Of a stretch of 64,000 bases of DNA, positions 8,802-16,946 are shown piece after piece. Each line of letters opens with the position of its first letter. The stretch's first letter is position 1. Location of the stretch: the NCBI RefSeq assembly GCF_002259745.1, contig NZ_MWWW01000002.1, forward strand, positions 124,106-188,105. The letters are read 5' to 3'. Below the pieces are notes generated by a model that worked only from the letters and a program-made list of their open reading frames with translations, did not search any database and was not told the DNA's origin. This DNA is from Bifidobacterium myosotis. GTDB lineage: Bacteria > Actinomycetota > Actinomycetes > Actinomycetales > Bifidobacteriaceae. The translations under genes and the position numbers were made by a program.

Positions 8802-8821
8802 TGTATCTTTTGATTGATACA
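8802..8821. promoter_or_regulatory. Candidate GntR operator, interrupted palindrome
   Basis: TGTATC-N8-GATACA forms a perfect 6-bp inverted repeat about 80 bp upstream of the GntR start. Position suggests autoregulation, inferred only. Confidence 0.4.
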
Positions 8822-8898
8822 GAATGATGACGGGAATCGGTCTCGGCTCGGCGCATGGAAATGGCTGCGGGGCCGAGCCCGTGGAGGGGGCGACCGCA

Positions 8899-9294
8899 AT
8901 GACTGCTACAGATATTAGCGCAATCGCATACATGACGTCCGCAATGGGCTCGGATATTGACGGATCGACCGGCATCGTGGCGCACTTCACCGGGCTGATT
9001 CGCGCCGGCGAGTTGCCGGCCGGAGCCGAGATGCCGTCGATTCGAGGTCTGGCGGGTGATCTGGGCGTGGCGCCGGGCACGGTTCGCCGGGCGTACGGGG
9101 AGCTTGAATCACAGGGGCTGATTGTGACGAGTCCGGGGCGTCCTTCGCGCGTCGCCGAACGTGAGCAGGCACCTTGCGAGGTGCTGGCTGCGGTTCAGGT
9201 GCTGGTGTCCGCCGCGCGCCGGCAGGGGTTGAATCGCAGCGAGGTGCAGGATGTGATTGGTGCGATGTGGGATTTGCCCGAGCCGGAATTGTAG
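8899..9294 (+). CDS. GntR-family (YtrA-like) transcriptional regulator
   Basis: A short 131-residue regulator with a winged helix-turn-helix near residues 30-90 (FTGLIRAGELPAGAEMPSIRGLAGDLGVAPGTVRRAYGELESQGLIVTSPG). There is no FadR/HutC effector domain, only a short helical tail as in YtrA-type regulators, which usually control neighbouring transporter genes; no ABC transporter is adjacent here. Start at MTATDIS has GGAGGGGG 8 nt upstream; an earlier in-frame ATG (8824) lacks a site. Target unknown. Confidence 0.85.
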   Translation: MTATDISAIAYMTSAMGSDIDGSTGIVAHFTGLIRAGELPAGAEMPSIRGLAGDLGVAPGTVRRAYGELESQGLIVTSPGRPSRVAEREQAPCEVLAAVQVLVSAARRQGLNRSEVQDVIGAMWDLPEPEL

Positions 9295-9466
9295 AGGACT
9301 TGTGAATAACCGCGGATGCCATGGCGGGAAAGTCGTGCCTGTCGGGGTGGTTGTGCCGAAATGATGACTGGGCGAAAACCGCGGAATTCCGCCGAGACAC
9401 GCGGGAAGATGCATTTTCCTCGAAAAGCGCGTATCTTATTCACCTGTTGCTTGTTGCAAAGCACAT

Positions 9467-9539
9467 GCGGACATAGCTTAGTTGGTAAAGCGCAACCTTG
9501 CCAAGGTTGAGACCGCGGGTTCGAGTCCCGTTGTCCGCT
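9467..9539 (+). tRNA. tRNA-Gly (GCC)
   Basis: A complete 73-nt cloverleaf: acceptor arms GCGGACA and TGTCCGC, anticodon loop TTGCCAA, T-loop GGTTCGAGTCC. The 3' CCA is not encoded. Confidence 0.96.
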
Positions 9540-9576
9540 CTCGGAAGGCCGTCGGATTCGGCCGGATGACTGACCC

Positions 9577-9648
9577 GGGCGGTTGGCGCAGAGGTAGCGC
9601 ACTTCCCTGACACGGAAGGGGTCACAAGTTCGAATCTTGTATCGCCCA
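9577..9648 (+). tRNA. tRNA-Val (GAC)
   Basis: A 72-nt cloverleaf with acceptor arms GGGCGGT and ATCGCCC and anticodon loop CTGACAC, 37 bp after tRNA-Gly and probably co-transcribed with it. Confidence 0.96.
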
Positions 9649-9687
9649 CTCGAGGGGCGGTGGCTAGCTGCTGGTCCTTGGCTTATC

Positions 9688-9760
9688 GGGCGATTGGCGC
9701 AGCGGCTAGCGCACTTCGTTCACACCGAAGGGGTCGTAGGTTCGATTCCTACATCGCCCA
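9688..9760 (+). tRNA. tRNA-Val (CAC)
   Basis: A 73-nt cloverleaf with acceptor arms GGGCGAT and ATCGCCC and anticodon loop TTCACAC. Last member of the Gly-Val-Val cluster. Confidence 0.96.
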
Positions 9761-9770
9761 CCCTTCATTC

Positions 9771-9798
9771 TCCCGCCAAGTTCGGCGGGATTTTTGTT
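9771..9798 (+). terminator. Rho-independent terminator of the tRNA-Gly-Val-Val cluster
   Basis: Stem TCCCGCC/GGCGGGA with a 6-nt loop, followed directly by TTTTTGTTTT. Confidence 0.88.
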
Positions 9799-9943
9799 TT
9801 CGGCTTCGGACTTCGGGATCGAACTGCGGAATGTTGCGCTGAATTTGGTCTGCCCTCCACCTCCGGTGAATCCAGAACGGGTAACTTAAGTTTGTCCCAT
9901 ACGAAGCCACTTATCGTGAGGGAGGCCTAGGGTCTGGCATTCC

Positions 9944-10146
9944 GCGTCAATAATTCGTTAACGAATTCTCTATCCCCTCAGACCCGCTTCGCGGGCCAGC
10001 TCGTCCTGCGGATTGAGGACGTGCTTCGCGCGTGTTCTGCTGGCTCGCCTGTCGTCTCGGACGTTGCCTACAAACACTCCGCTGGTTGCTTCGCGGCAAC
10101 GTCCTAACAAGGGGAGCCAAAAATATATTCAACGAATTTTTAGCGC
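9944..10146. repeat. Terminal-inverted-repeat element (TTCGTT family), copy 1
   Basis: About 203 bp bounded by GCGTCAATAATTCGTT and its imperfect complement AACGAATTTTTAGCGC. Next to the left end is CCCCTCAGACCCGCTTCGCG, shared with the copy at 11972-12074. The longer interior contains several CTTCGCG hairpin loops. It lies between the tRNA cluster and the 3' end of the lipase-like gene; no coding capacity. Confidence 0.75.
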
Positions 10147-10179
10147 AGGACACTGGCCGCGGTGTCGGTGCGTCGGAAC

Positions 10180-11703
10180 CTACAATCCGCGTTGCTTGAG
10201 CGCGGCGACGATTTGCACATAGAACTCGCGCACGTCGAATCCGGGGATGTTCTCGCGGTTGAGATCGATCATATCGGCATGCGATATGCCGCGTACGCCG
10301 TTCGGCTCCAGCCAGGTGAACCGTTCTCCCCACGGGAATGACGGCTGCGCGACAAGTCCGTCATTCGGCCCGTCGAACCATTTGACCAACGGGTAGGTGA
10401 AGTTGAGCGGGAACTTGCCGGTGGTGGCATGGGCGAGTTTCGAGCCGACGCTTTGGCACACGATGCCGGCGAATGGGCTGGTGCGGGGGACTGGGCTCGC
10501 CGGGGAAGCGGGTGTGGCAGTCATGCCTGCGCGGGGATACGATTGCCGCGACTGGCTTACCGCGCCGGAAGGGACAGCCCACGGGCCGGAGGCTTGGCTG
10601 AGGTGCTCGTTCACGGCAATCGGAGACGGCTCGGCGGGCGCATCGCTGGTGTTCTGGGCCGATACGCCGCCTGCTGTCCCGCCCGGCACACCACCTGCCG
10701 TCACGATTGGCGCGCCGCCCGTTGTCCTGCCTGATACACTGCCCGCCGTCGTTCCAAGCGCACTGCCCGCTGATTCCCGTTGCCAGCGCCCGTTCAACTG
10801 GTCCCAATCGCCGATTTCGGCGTTGAGCCGTGCGCAACCTGCCTGGGTCAGGTCGTGAACCGCAGCCATGAAGTCAGGGTGCGCGTCACCGAGCCGGGAG
10901 GCGGCCGCGTTGTAGGTGGCCGCCACCTTGGACTGCGCGCTGGCTGGAATGTTGGTCAGCAGGTAATCGGCGAACCCGCAGCCGCGATGCGGCGTGTTGA
11001 TGGTGGTCAGCGAGGCCACATAAGGCGCCGCGCCGCAACGGGCGATGGCATAACGCATGTCCAGCCCGCCCTTGGAGTGCGCGATGACGTTCACTTTGCC
11101 ACAGCCGGTCGTTTCGACGATGTGCCGGATGCGCGCGGTCAGCTCTCGCGCGGCGTCCGGCACCGATGCTGCGGACTGATGCTCGCCGTAATAGATTGTC
11201 GCGCCGTTGCGTTGCAGTTCGGCGGGAACGCGGCCCCAATAGTTGAGTGCCTGTGTGTCGCGGAAGAAGACGCCATGCACCAGCAACACGGGGTAGCGTG
11301 TGGCGCAGATGCGTGCGCCCGCGCGAGACCGGTCCAGTCGCTCCTTTGCCGTCTCGAATCGCACCTCCTCGCCGACCGTGCGGATGATGAGGTTGAGCGC
11401 GATGAGGTTCGCAATCGGAATCCATCCGCACAGGATGCCGATAACCCGGATTTTGAGTCCCAGCTGCACGGATGTGACGTACACGGTGATGATGCCGATC
11501 CAGAAAATGATCGATTCGATGAGCATCACGCCCGCCAGCGCGGCGGCCCACACCGGCCATGCCTCGCCCCACGCAGCCGGCCACCCGTAGGCGAGCATGG
11601 TGACGAGAGACAGTATCAGACCGATGGTGGCTGCGAGCGTGGTCCACCAGAATATCCGCAACATGATGACGCCGAACCGGCATGCGGTGATGCGATTGGT
11701 CAT
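10180..11703 (-). CDS. Membrane-anchored alpha/beta-hydrolase, triacylglycerol-lipase-like
   Basis: A 507-residue protein with three N-terminal membrane helices (about residues 13-35, 48-75, 85-108), then an alpha/beta-hydrolase domain: oxyanion motif PVLLVHGVFF (about 137-146), nucleophile elbow VIAHSKGGLDMRY (about 203-215) and a second strand LTTINTPHRG. The catalytic acid and His are probably in the C-terminal DGPNDGLVAQPSFPWGE and ISHADMI regions. A roughly 90-residue Gly/Ala/Thr/Pro-rich insert with GG-x-P repeats separates the halves and probably is disordered. Start is set by AGGGGG upstream. Substrate unknown; a lipid or ester is likely. Confidence 0.82.
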   Translation of the reverse strand: MTNRITACRFGVIMLRIFWWTTLAATIGLILSLVTMLAYGWPAAWGEAWPVWAAALAGVMLIESIIFWIGIITVYVTSVQLGLKIRVIGILCGWIPIANLIALNLIIRTVGEEVRFETAKERLDRSRAGARICATRYPVLLVHGVFFRDTQALNYWGRVPAELQRNGATIYYGEHQSAASVPDAARELTARIRHIVETTGCGKVNVIAHSKGGLDMRYAIARCGAAPYVASLTTINTPHRGCGFADYLLTNIPASAQSKVAATYNAAASRLGDAHPDFMAAVHDLTQAGCARLNAEIGDWDQLNGRWQRESAGSALGTTAGSVSGRTTGGAPIVTAGGVPGGTAGGVSAQNTSDAPAEPSPIAVNEHLSQASGPWAVPSGAVSQSRQSYPRAGMTATPASPASPVPRTSPFAGIVCQSVGSKLAHATTGKFPLNFTYPLVKWFDGPNDGLVAQPSFPWGERFTWLEPNGVRGISHADMIDLNRENIPGFDVREFYVQIVAALKQRGL

Positions 11704-11835
11704 AAGGCCCCCTAGCTTGCTGACCGTTTCATCCGTCTCCAGTTTATCCGTGTTGCCCGCGTGCGTCTCGCGCGGGCCGGTGGGATGTGCGGTGGGATGA
11801 GCGGAGCGGTGCCCAAAAACGGGGTCGAGCGTCCC

Positions 11836-11911
11836 GCGCCAGAAATCTGTTGACGAATTGGCTGCCCCTCAGCCCCGCTTCGCGGCCGGCTCTCCTGACA
11901 GGGGAGGGCAA
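11836..11911. repeat. Terminal-inverted-repeat element (TTCGTT family), degenerate copy
   Basis: Starts GCGCCAGAAATCTGTTGACG and contains CCCCTCAGCCCCGCTTCGCG and a CTCCTGACAGGGGAG hairpin, as in the other copies. The right boundary is uncertain. Confidence 0.5.
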
Positions 11912-11971
11912 AACCTAAGGCTCTGTTAAACCAGAATTGACATGGATTAATCCGTTCATGTTTAATATGCT

Positions 11972-12074
11972 GCGCCATTAATTCGTTGAATGTATTATTG
12001 GCTCTCCTTGTTGGGGGAACTGGCCCGCGAAGCGGGTCTGAGGGGCAGGGAATTAATAAACGAAGTTCTGACGT
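11972..12074. repeat. Terminal-inverted-repeat element (TTCGTT family), copy 2
   Basis: About 103 bp, bounded by GCGCCATTAATTCGTTG and ACGAAGTTCTGACGT. Read on the minus strand it matches copy 1 closely, including CCCCTCAGACCCGCTTCGCG and GAGCCAATAATACATTCAAC. A 77-codon frame across it is not considered a gene. Confidence 0.75.
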
Positions 12075-12083
12075 GGCATATTA

Positions 12084-12118
12084 GGTTGGGTTGCTTTCTC
12101 AGGGGAAGCAACCCAACC
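12084..12118. repeat. Perfect 13-bp inverted repeat
   Basis: Arms GGTTGGGTTGCTT (12084-12096) and its exact complement (12106-12118) with a 9-nt loop, between two repeat elements. Confidence 0.7.
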
Positions 12119-12197
12119 TGGCTCTCCATGTATGTCAAAATTGGTTTAACGGAGCCAAACCTAATGAACGAACTTACGGCGAGATACGAGCATGTGT

Positions 12198-12318
12198 TAG
12201 TGGTCTGTCTCGCAATTGGTTGAGTGGTATTGGCCCTCTCTGACGAGGGACTGTCGGCGACGCTGACTGGGTGAGAGAAAAAGCTGAAGTCCTCAATTAT
12301 TTAAGAAACAGACCACTA
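12198..12318. repeat. MITE-like element, copy A
   Basis: 121 bp bounded by perfect 11-bp terminal inverted repeats TAGTGGTCTGT and ACAGACCACTA. The interior is strongly similar along its length to 19574-19693 (shared blocks TTGGCCCTCT, AAGCTGAAG, AATTAT). No coding capacity, consistent with a non-autonomous transposon relic. Confidence 0.78.
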
Positions 12319-12411
12319 GGAATCGCCATCGTCGCGTCGGCCCGATGCGCCCGTCTCGCCATAGTGCCATCAGCTCCTTGCCGGCGGGCGGACGGGCTTA
12401 GGATGGTGCCT

Positions 12412-13110
12412 ATGGTTGCGTCTGCCCGTTATTCCGATGTGATTTTCGATTTCTGCGATGTGCTGGTCGACTGGGAGCCGCGTGTGCCGCTGGTGGGGCA
12501 GGTGCAGGACTCGGTGATGGACCGGCTGTTCGACCGAGACGACCCGTATGGTTTCTGGCACTACGACGAACTGTCCGATCTGGGCTGGAGCGAGGAGCGG
12601 GTGTTGCGCGATTATGCCGCGCAGCATGGTTTGCCGGACCTCTTGGACTTCGCGGATTCCCTGTCAGGTTCATCCTCCTCGTCAGCCTCCCCATCAGACG
12701 TTGTGAAGGCCGATGCCGCGGCGTTGCGGGCATTCCGACTGTACTTCGAGCGTCAGCGGATGGCGCTCGTCGGCATGCTGCCCGGCATGCCGGAGCTCCT
12801 GCATGATCTGGACGCGGCCGGTGTGCGCTGCTGGGGACTGACGAACTTCACGGTCAAATACGTCGATGCGGCGCGTGAACTGTTCCCGGCGCTCGGCGTT
12901 CTGAAGGATGTGGTCGTCTCCAGCGCCGAACGCATTCACAAGCCGGACCCTGAGATCTTCCGCCGGGCCATTGCGCGATTCGGCGTGGAACCGGCCCGTA
13001 CGGCCTTCGTGGACGACAAGCCGTGGAACGCCGAGGCCGGGACCGCCGCCGGCCTCACAGGCATACGCTTCACCGATGCCGCTTCATTGCGCCATCGGCT
13101 GTTTGCGTGA
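12412..13110 (+). CDS. HAD-superfamily hydrolase (subfamily IA)
   Basis: A 232-residue phosphatase-like protein. Motif I is VIFDFCDVLVDW near residue 12, motif II is CWGLTNFT near residue 125, the motif III lysine is in ERIHKPDPEIF and motif IV is FVDDKPWNAEA. A four-helix cap lies between motifs I and II and contains a short Ser-rich insertion. The second motif I aspartate is displaced: the residue two after the nucleophile is Cys, as Gly or Asn in related DFG/DLG proteins. Start at the second ATG (MVASARY) because TAGGAT lies 7 nt upstream, a leaderless-type start. Substrate unknown. Confidence 0.85.
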   Translation: MVASARYSDVIFDFCDVLVDWEPRVPLVGQVQDSVMDRLFDRDDPYGFWHYDELSDLGWSEERVLRDYAAQHGLPDLLDFADSLSGSSSSSASPSDVVKADAAALRAFRLYFERQRMALVGMLPGMPELLHDLDAAGVRCWGLTNFTVKYVDAARELFPALGVLKDVVVSSAERIHKPDPEIFRRAIARFGVEPARTAFVDDKPWNAEAGTAAGLTGIRFTDAASLRHRLFA

Positions 13111-13229
13111 CTGCCTCGGTGTTTGCGAACCTGTCTCGCTGATAATTACGGATTTCAGCTGCTGTACCTTCTCCGGTCGGCTTCGCTGCCAGCTCGGCGA
13201 AGGAAGGGGATGCCGCTCAGACAATTGCA

Positions 13230-13421
13230 AAACGAACCATGAGCGGACCCATTCTCACCGTCTGGTCCGTGTGCTGTGCGTCCCGTCTGCTGCGTCCCCG
13301 TCTGGCGCGTCTGCTGTGCGTCCCGTCTGGTGTGTCCGGTGCGTGTGGTGCGTGTGGTGCGTCCCCGTCTGCCGTGTGCTGTGCGTCCCGTCTGCTGCGT
13401 CAGGTGCGTCAGGTGCGTTCC
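13230..13421 (+). repeat. Degenerate low-complexity repeats (GTGCTGTGCGTCCCGTCTGC)
   Basis: Several imperfect direct copies of a GTGCTGTGCGTCCCGTCTGC-like unit and shorter GGTGCGT units, immediately before the phased family 3 array. No supported gene. Confidence 0.65.
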
Positions 13422-13670
13422 CTGTCGGTTCTCGACGGTTCGCTGTCGGATTTCAACACTTGGCTGTCGGGTCTCGACGCTTGACTGTCGGGTCTCATAC
13501 AAAATACGTACGAAATCCGACAGTCAAGCGTCGAGAACCGACAGTGGTATGTCGAGAACCGACAGTGGTATGTCGAGAACCGACAGTGGTATGTCGAGAA
13601 CCGACAGTGGTATGTCGAGAACCGACAGTGGTATGTCGAGAACCGACAGTGGTATGTCGAGAACCGACAG
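13422..13670. repeat. Phased motif array, family 3 (GTCGAGAACCGACAG), locus A
   Basis: Four forward copies start at 13422, 13443, 13464 and 13485 (CTGTCGGNTYTCRAC), then eight reverse copies start at 13509, 13530, 13551, 13572, 13593, 13614, 13635 and 13656. Within each orientation spacing is exactly 21 bp. From 13530 the whole 21-bp unit is perfectly repeated six times (motif plus TGGTAT). More degenerate GAACCCGGCAAA copies follow to about 13750. It lies downstream of both flanking genes (HAD, plus; permease, minus). Confidence 0.93.
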
Positions 13671-13779
13671 TGAACCGGTGAGAATTCGGCAAAGCGAACC
13701 GTTAAGAACCCGGCAAACAGCCCGGTGGGAACCCGGCAAAGCGGCCGGCGGGCAACCGGTATCCGCGGTACACCCGCCG

Positions 13780-15363
13780 TCATGGCAAGCGCAGCGGCTC
13801 ATCCTCCTCACGGGGATGGCGCTTCCGCCACCACCGCTGCACGAAATACGCGCCGTAGCACAGCACGATGAACACCAGTTCGGCGCCGAGCGCGAACCGC
13901 TGCTCCTTGTCGAAGAAGACCAGCAGGAACGACGCGGTGCACAGGATGAACGCGCCCCACGACGTGTACGGGTATCCGGGAGTGCTGTACTTCAGCTCCG
14001 CAACCGTGTGCCCCGAGGCGATCCAGCGCTTGCGGAACACGATCTGGCAGTAGGCGATGGCAATCCACACCACCACGGCCGACAGTCCGGACAGCGCCAC
14101 AAGCACCAGATACACGGTGGAGGCTGCGATCACCGACGACAGCAGGGCCAGCAATCCGCCCGCCATCGCGGCGCACAGGGCCAGCAACGGCACACCGTGA
14201 CGGGTCGTCTTGGCGAACCACCGCGGAATCATGCCCTCGTGCCCCATCGACCACACCATGCGCGTGGAGGCGTACAGGCCCGAATTCGAGGCGGACAGCA
14301 CGGCCGTCAGCACCACGAAGTTCATGATGTCCGCCGCGTACGGGATGCCGATGGAGCTGAACACCAGCACGAACGGGCTTTCTCCCACGCCGGCCTGACG
14401 CCACGGAATCAGTGCGCACATCACCACGATCGAGCCGATGAAGAACAGCACCAGACGCCACAGCGTGGTGTGGATGGCCTTCGGCACGGCGGTTTCCGGG
14501 TCGCGCGTCTCGCCGGCCGTCACGCCGATGAGCTCGGTGCCGGAGAACGCGAAGTTCACGGTCAGGATTGTGGCGAACACCGGCATGAATCCGTTCGGGA
14601 AGATGCCGTCCTTGGTGAGGTTGCCGAACATCGGCGCATGCGTGTACCCCTTCATCGGGATCACGCCGAAGATCGCGAGCAAGCCGATGGCGATGAACGC
14701 GCAGATGGCGAACACCTTGATCGACGCGAACCAGAACTCGGCTTCGGCGAAGAACCGCACCGACAGCGCATTCAACGTGAAGATGAGGATGATGCACGCC
14801 GCCGACCATGCCCATGTGGGCGTTTGCGGAAACCATCGCTGCATGAGCAGCCCCGCGGCCGTGAACTCCGATCCCAGCGCCACGGTCCACGTCAGCCAGT
14901 ACTGGATCGCGATGACGAAACCGGTGCCGGGGCCGATGAACTTCTCCGCGTACACATGGAACGAGCCGGTCACCGGCATCGCCACCGACAGCTCGCCGAG
15001 CGTGAGCATCACGAGATACACGATGACCGCGCCGATGGCGTAGGCGAGGATCGTGCCGATCGGGCCCGCCTGTTGGATGGTGTAGCCGGAGCTCAGGAAC
15101 AGACCGGTGCCGATCACGCCGCCGAGCGAAATCATCTGCAGATGCCGTGATTCCATGCCGCGCTTGAGGTTGGTGTGCAGCGCGTGCTTGGTGTTCGTGT
15201 TCCCGCCAGAGGCGGCGTCGCTTGACGATGCATCGGCCGGTACGTTGGCTGGCTCATCGATTGATGCGCCGGCTGGCGCGTTGGCTGATGCCGGAGTCCC
15301 CGTCATCGTGTCGGAAATATGCGGCTGCGACTGTGCGGCCGCATCGGGTTCGGTCTGACTCAT
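13780..15363 (-). CDS. APC-superfamily amino acid permease (LysP/GabP-like AAT family)
   Basis: A 527-residue plasma-membrane carrier with about 12 membrane helices after a 60-residue Ala/Ser/Pro-rich hydrophilic N-terminus. The amino-acid-transporter motif [25 protein letters not shown] is at about residues 75-100, helix 3 has [23 protein letters not shown], and [19 protein letters not shown] is the loop after helix 6, all typical of proton-coupled permeases for lysine, arginine, aromatic amino acids or GABA. Substrate cannot be fixed. AGAGAG precedes the start. The 3' end abuts the family 3 repeat array. Confidence 0.9.
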   Translation of the reverse strand: MSQTEPDAAAQSQPHISDTMTGTPASANAPAGASIDEPANVPADASSSDAASGGNTNTKHALHTNLKRGMESRHLQMISLGGVIGTGLFLSSGYTIQQAGPIGTILAYAIGAVIVYLVMLTLGELSVAMPVTGSFHVYAEKFIGPGTGFVIAIQYWLTWTVALGSEFTAAGLLMQRWFPQTPTWAWSAACIILIFTLNALSVRFFAEAEFWFASIKVFAICAFIAIGLLAIFGVIPMKGYTHAPMFGNLTKDGIFPNGFMPVFATILTVNFAFSGTELIGVTAGETRDPETAVPKAIHTTLWRLVLFFIGSIVVMCALIPWRQAGVGESPFVLVFSSIGIPYAADIMNFVVLTAVLSASNSGLYASTRMVWSMGHEGMIPRWFAKTTRHGVPLLALCAAMAGGLLALLSSVIAASTVYLVLVALSGLSAVVVWIAIAYCQIVFRKRWIASGHTVAELKYSTPGYPYTSWGAFILCTASFLLVFFDKEQRFALGAELVFIVLCYGAYFVQRWWRKRHPREEDEPLRLP

Positions 15364-15522
15364 ACTGCTCTCTTTGACGTGGTTTTGCCATGACTGGCAC
15401 GCGGGAGGGCAGATCGGATTCGGATGCAGTGCCGCTCCGCCGCGCCCAGAACAGTATACGCGCGGGCCGGCGGCGGATGGGACTGTGTTCAGTTTGGGTT
15501 CAGGGTCCAGAGCCAGAGTCCA

Positions 15523-15550
15523 GGACTCAGGACTCAGGACTCAGGACTCA
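15523..15550. repeat. Four tandem GGACTCA heptamers
   Basis: Perfect 7-bp tandem repeat ending exactly at the stop codon of the minus-strand glycosyltransferase gene; the stop lies in the last unit. Confidence 0.8.
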
Positions 15551-16789
15551 GGCGCGACGTGCGAGGTTAAGATCCAAGGCCAGCCGGTAGTAATCGATGA
15601 GCCGATCGACCATCATCGGCCAGGTCCGGCCCTGCACGGCGGCGAGTCCGTTGGTGCCCATGAGCCGGCGCAACGGCGCGTCCTCGACGAGCCGCGCCAC
15701 GCAGGCGCGCAGGTCATTCTCATCGTTGGGGTGATACAGCAGACCGGTCACATTGCTATCGACCAGATCGATCGGGCCGCCGCTGGCCGGCGCGATGACG
15801 GGCAGACCGCTCGCCATCGCCTCCTGTATGGTCTGACCGAACGTCTCCTCGTTGCCGGTGTGCACGAACACGTCCAGCGCGGCGTAGGCATCGGCGAGAT
15901 CGTCGCCGTGCAGCATGCCGGTGAACACCGCGTGGGGCAGGCGCTCGTGCAGTTCCTCCGCCATCGGCCCGCCGCCGACCACCACCAGCTGCACGTCGAG
16001 GCCGTCCAGAGCCACCAGCTGCTCCACCTGCTTTTCGGGGGCGAGCCGTCCCACATAACCGATGACCGGCATGGCGCCGTCGTGGCTCCACTCGCGATGC
16101 AGCTCGCGCACATGCGCCGTGCCGGTGCGCGCGGGATTGAACAGTGCGGAATTCACGCCGCGCCCCCAGAGCTGGATCAGCGACGGGTCCACTCCGAATG
16201 ATTCCAGCCTCTGCCGGGCCTGATTGGTGGGAGCCAGGGTGAGCGTGGCCATGTTGTGCATCTGCGCGATGCGCTTGGCCACGATGTCCTCCGCCTTCTC
16301 GCCGGCCGCCTTGCTCACCTTGCGCAGCCAGCCGGTGTGGTGCGGCGCGACGCCATCGGTCACGCCGTCGATCGCCTCTCGGGCGAAACGGCGCGCATAT
16401 TGCGCCACGTCGGTCTGGTAGATCGCCACGGTCGGCACGCCAAGCTCCTCGCCGGCGATCAGGGCCGCATGTCCGAGCTTGGAGATCGGCGCGGCCACAT
16501 GGATCACATCCGGTTTCGGGCCATTTTCGATGGATTGGATGATCGGGGTCTTCGGCGAAATGGCGACGTTGAACTTCTGAATCGCCACGGTCGGCACTTC
16601 GTCCACCGCGAACCCCGCGTACGTGCCGCCTTTCGGTGCCGGCTGCGGGGCGATTACGCGGGCCTCGAACCCGCGCTCGGCGAATCGGTCGAGGATGCGC
16701 ATGACGCTGCCGGAGACGCCGTTGGTCTGTGCCAGCGACGATTCGCTGACGACCAGCACGTTGAGCTTGCGCCGTTCGAAATCGTCCAT
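15548..16789 (-). CDS. GT4-family glycosyltransferase (group 1)
   Basis: A 413-residue GT-B glycosyltransferase. The N-terminal acceptor domain begins LNVLVVSESSLAQTNGVSGSV, a pattern shared with mannosyltransferases of the PimB/MgtA type, and the C-terminal nucleotide-sugar domain has IGYVGRLAPEKQVEQLV and the EX7E signature (EETFGQTIQEAMASGLPVIAP). It probably adds a hexose, perhaps mannose, to a membrane lipid or polysaccharide precursor on the cytoplasmic face. I start at MDDFERRKLN, with GGAG 7 nt upstream; a GTG at 16909 would add 40 polar residues. An MFS gene lies upstream on the same strand. Confidence 0.88.
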   Translation of the reverse strand: MDDFERRKLNVLVVSESSLAQTNGVSGSVMRILDRFAERGFEARVIAPQPAPKGGTYAGFAVDEVPTVAIQKFNVAISPKTPIIQSIENGPKPDVIHVAAPISKLGHAALIAGEELGVPTVAIYQTDVAQYARRFAREAIDGVTDGVAPHHTGWLRKVSKAAGEKAEDIVAKRIAQMHNMATLTLAPTNQARQRLESFGVDPSLIQLWGRGVNSALFNPARTGTAHVRELHREWSHDGAMPVIGYVGRLAPEKQVEQLVALDGLDVQLVVVGGGPMAEELHERLPHAVFTGMLHGDDLADAYAALDVFVHTGNEETFGQTIQEAMASGLPVIAPASGGPIDLVDSNVTGLLYHPNDENDLRACVARLVEDAPLRRLMGTNGLAAVQGRTWPMMVDRLIDYYRLALDLNLARRA

Positions 16790-16946
16790 GCCGCGCTCCG
16801 GCGAATCCGTCAAGGAGCGGTCGTCCGGATTGCGTTGCGCCGAATCCTGTTCTGCCGGTTCCGCTGATTGAGATTGTTCGTCCGATTGATGGTTCGTTGT
16901 CTTGTCCACGATGATGCGCCTGCCGATGATGTGATGAGCCGAACGA

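Noticed and set aside
8824-8898. N-terminal extension of the GntR protein from the ATG at 8824
   Set aside because: No ribosome-binding site there, while GGAGGGGG supports the ATG at 8899.
11990-12223. 77-codon plus-strand frame
   Set aside because: It lies across two repeat elements and an inverted repeat, which explain the sequence better.
13422-13670. CRISPR array
   Set aside because: Repeats are too short, spacers too short or identical, orientation switches within the array and no cas gene is present.
13276-15150. 624-codon plus-strand frame with repeated SRTDSGM units
   Set aside because: It is antisense to a clear amino acid permease, and its repeats are the translation of the 21-bp array.
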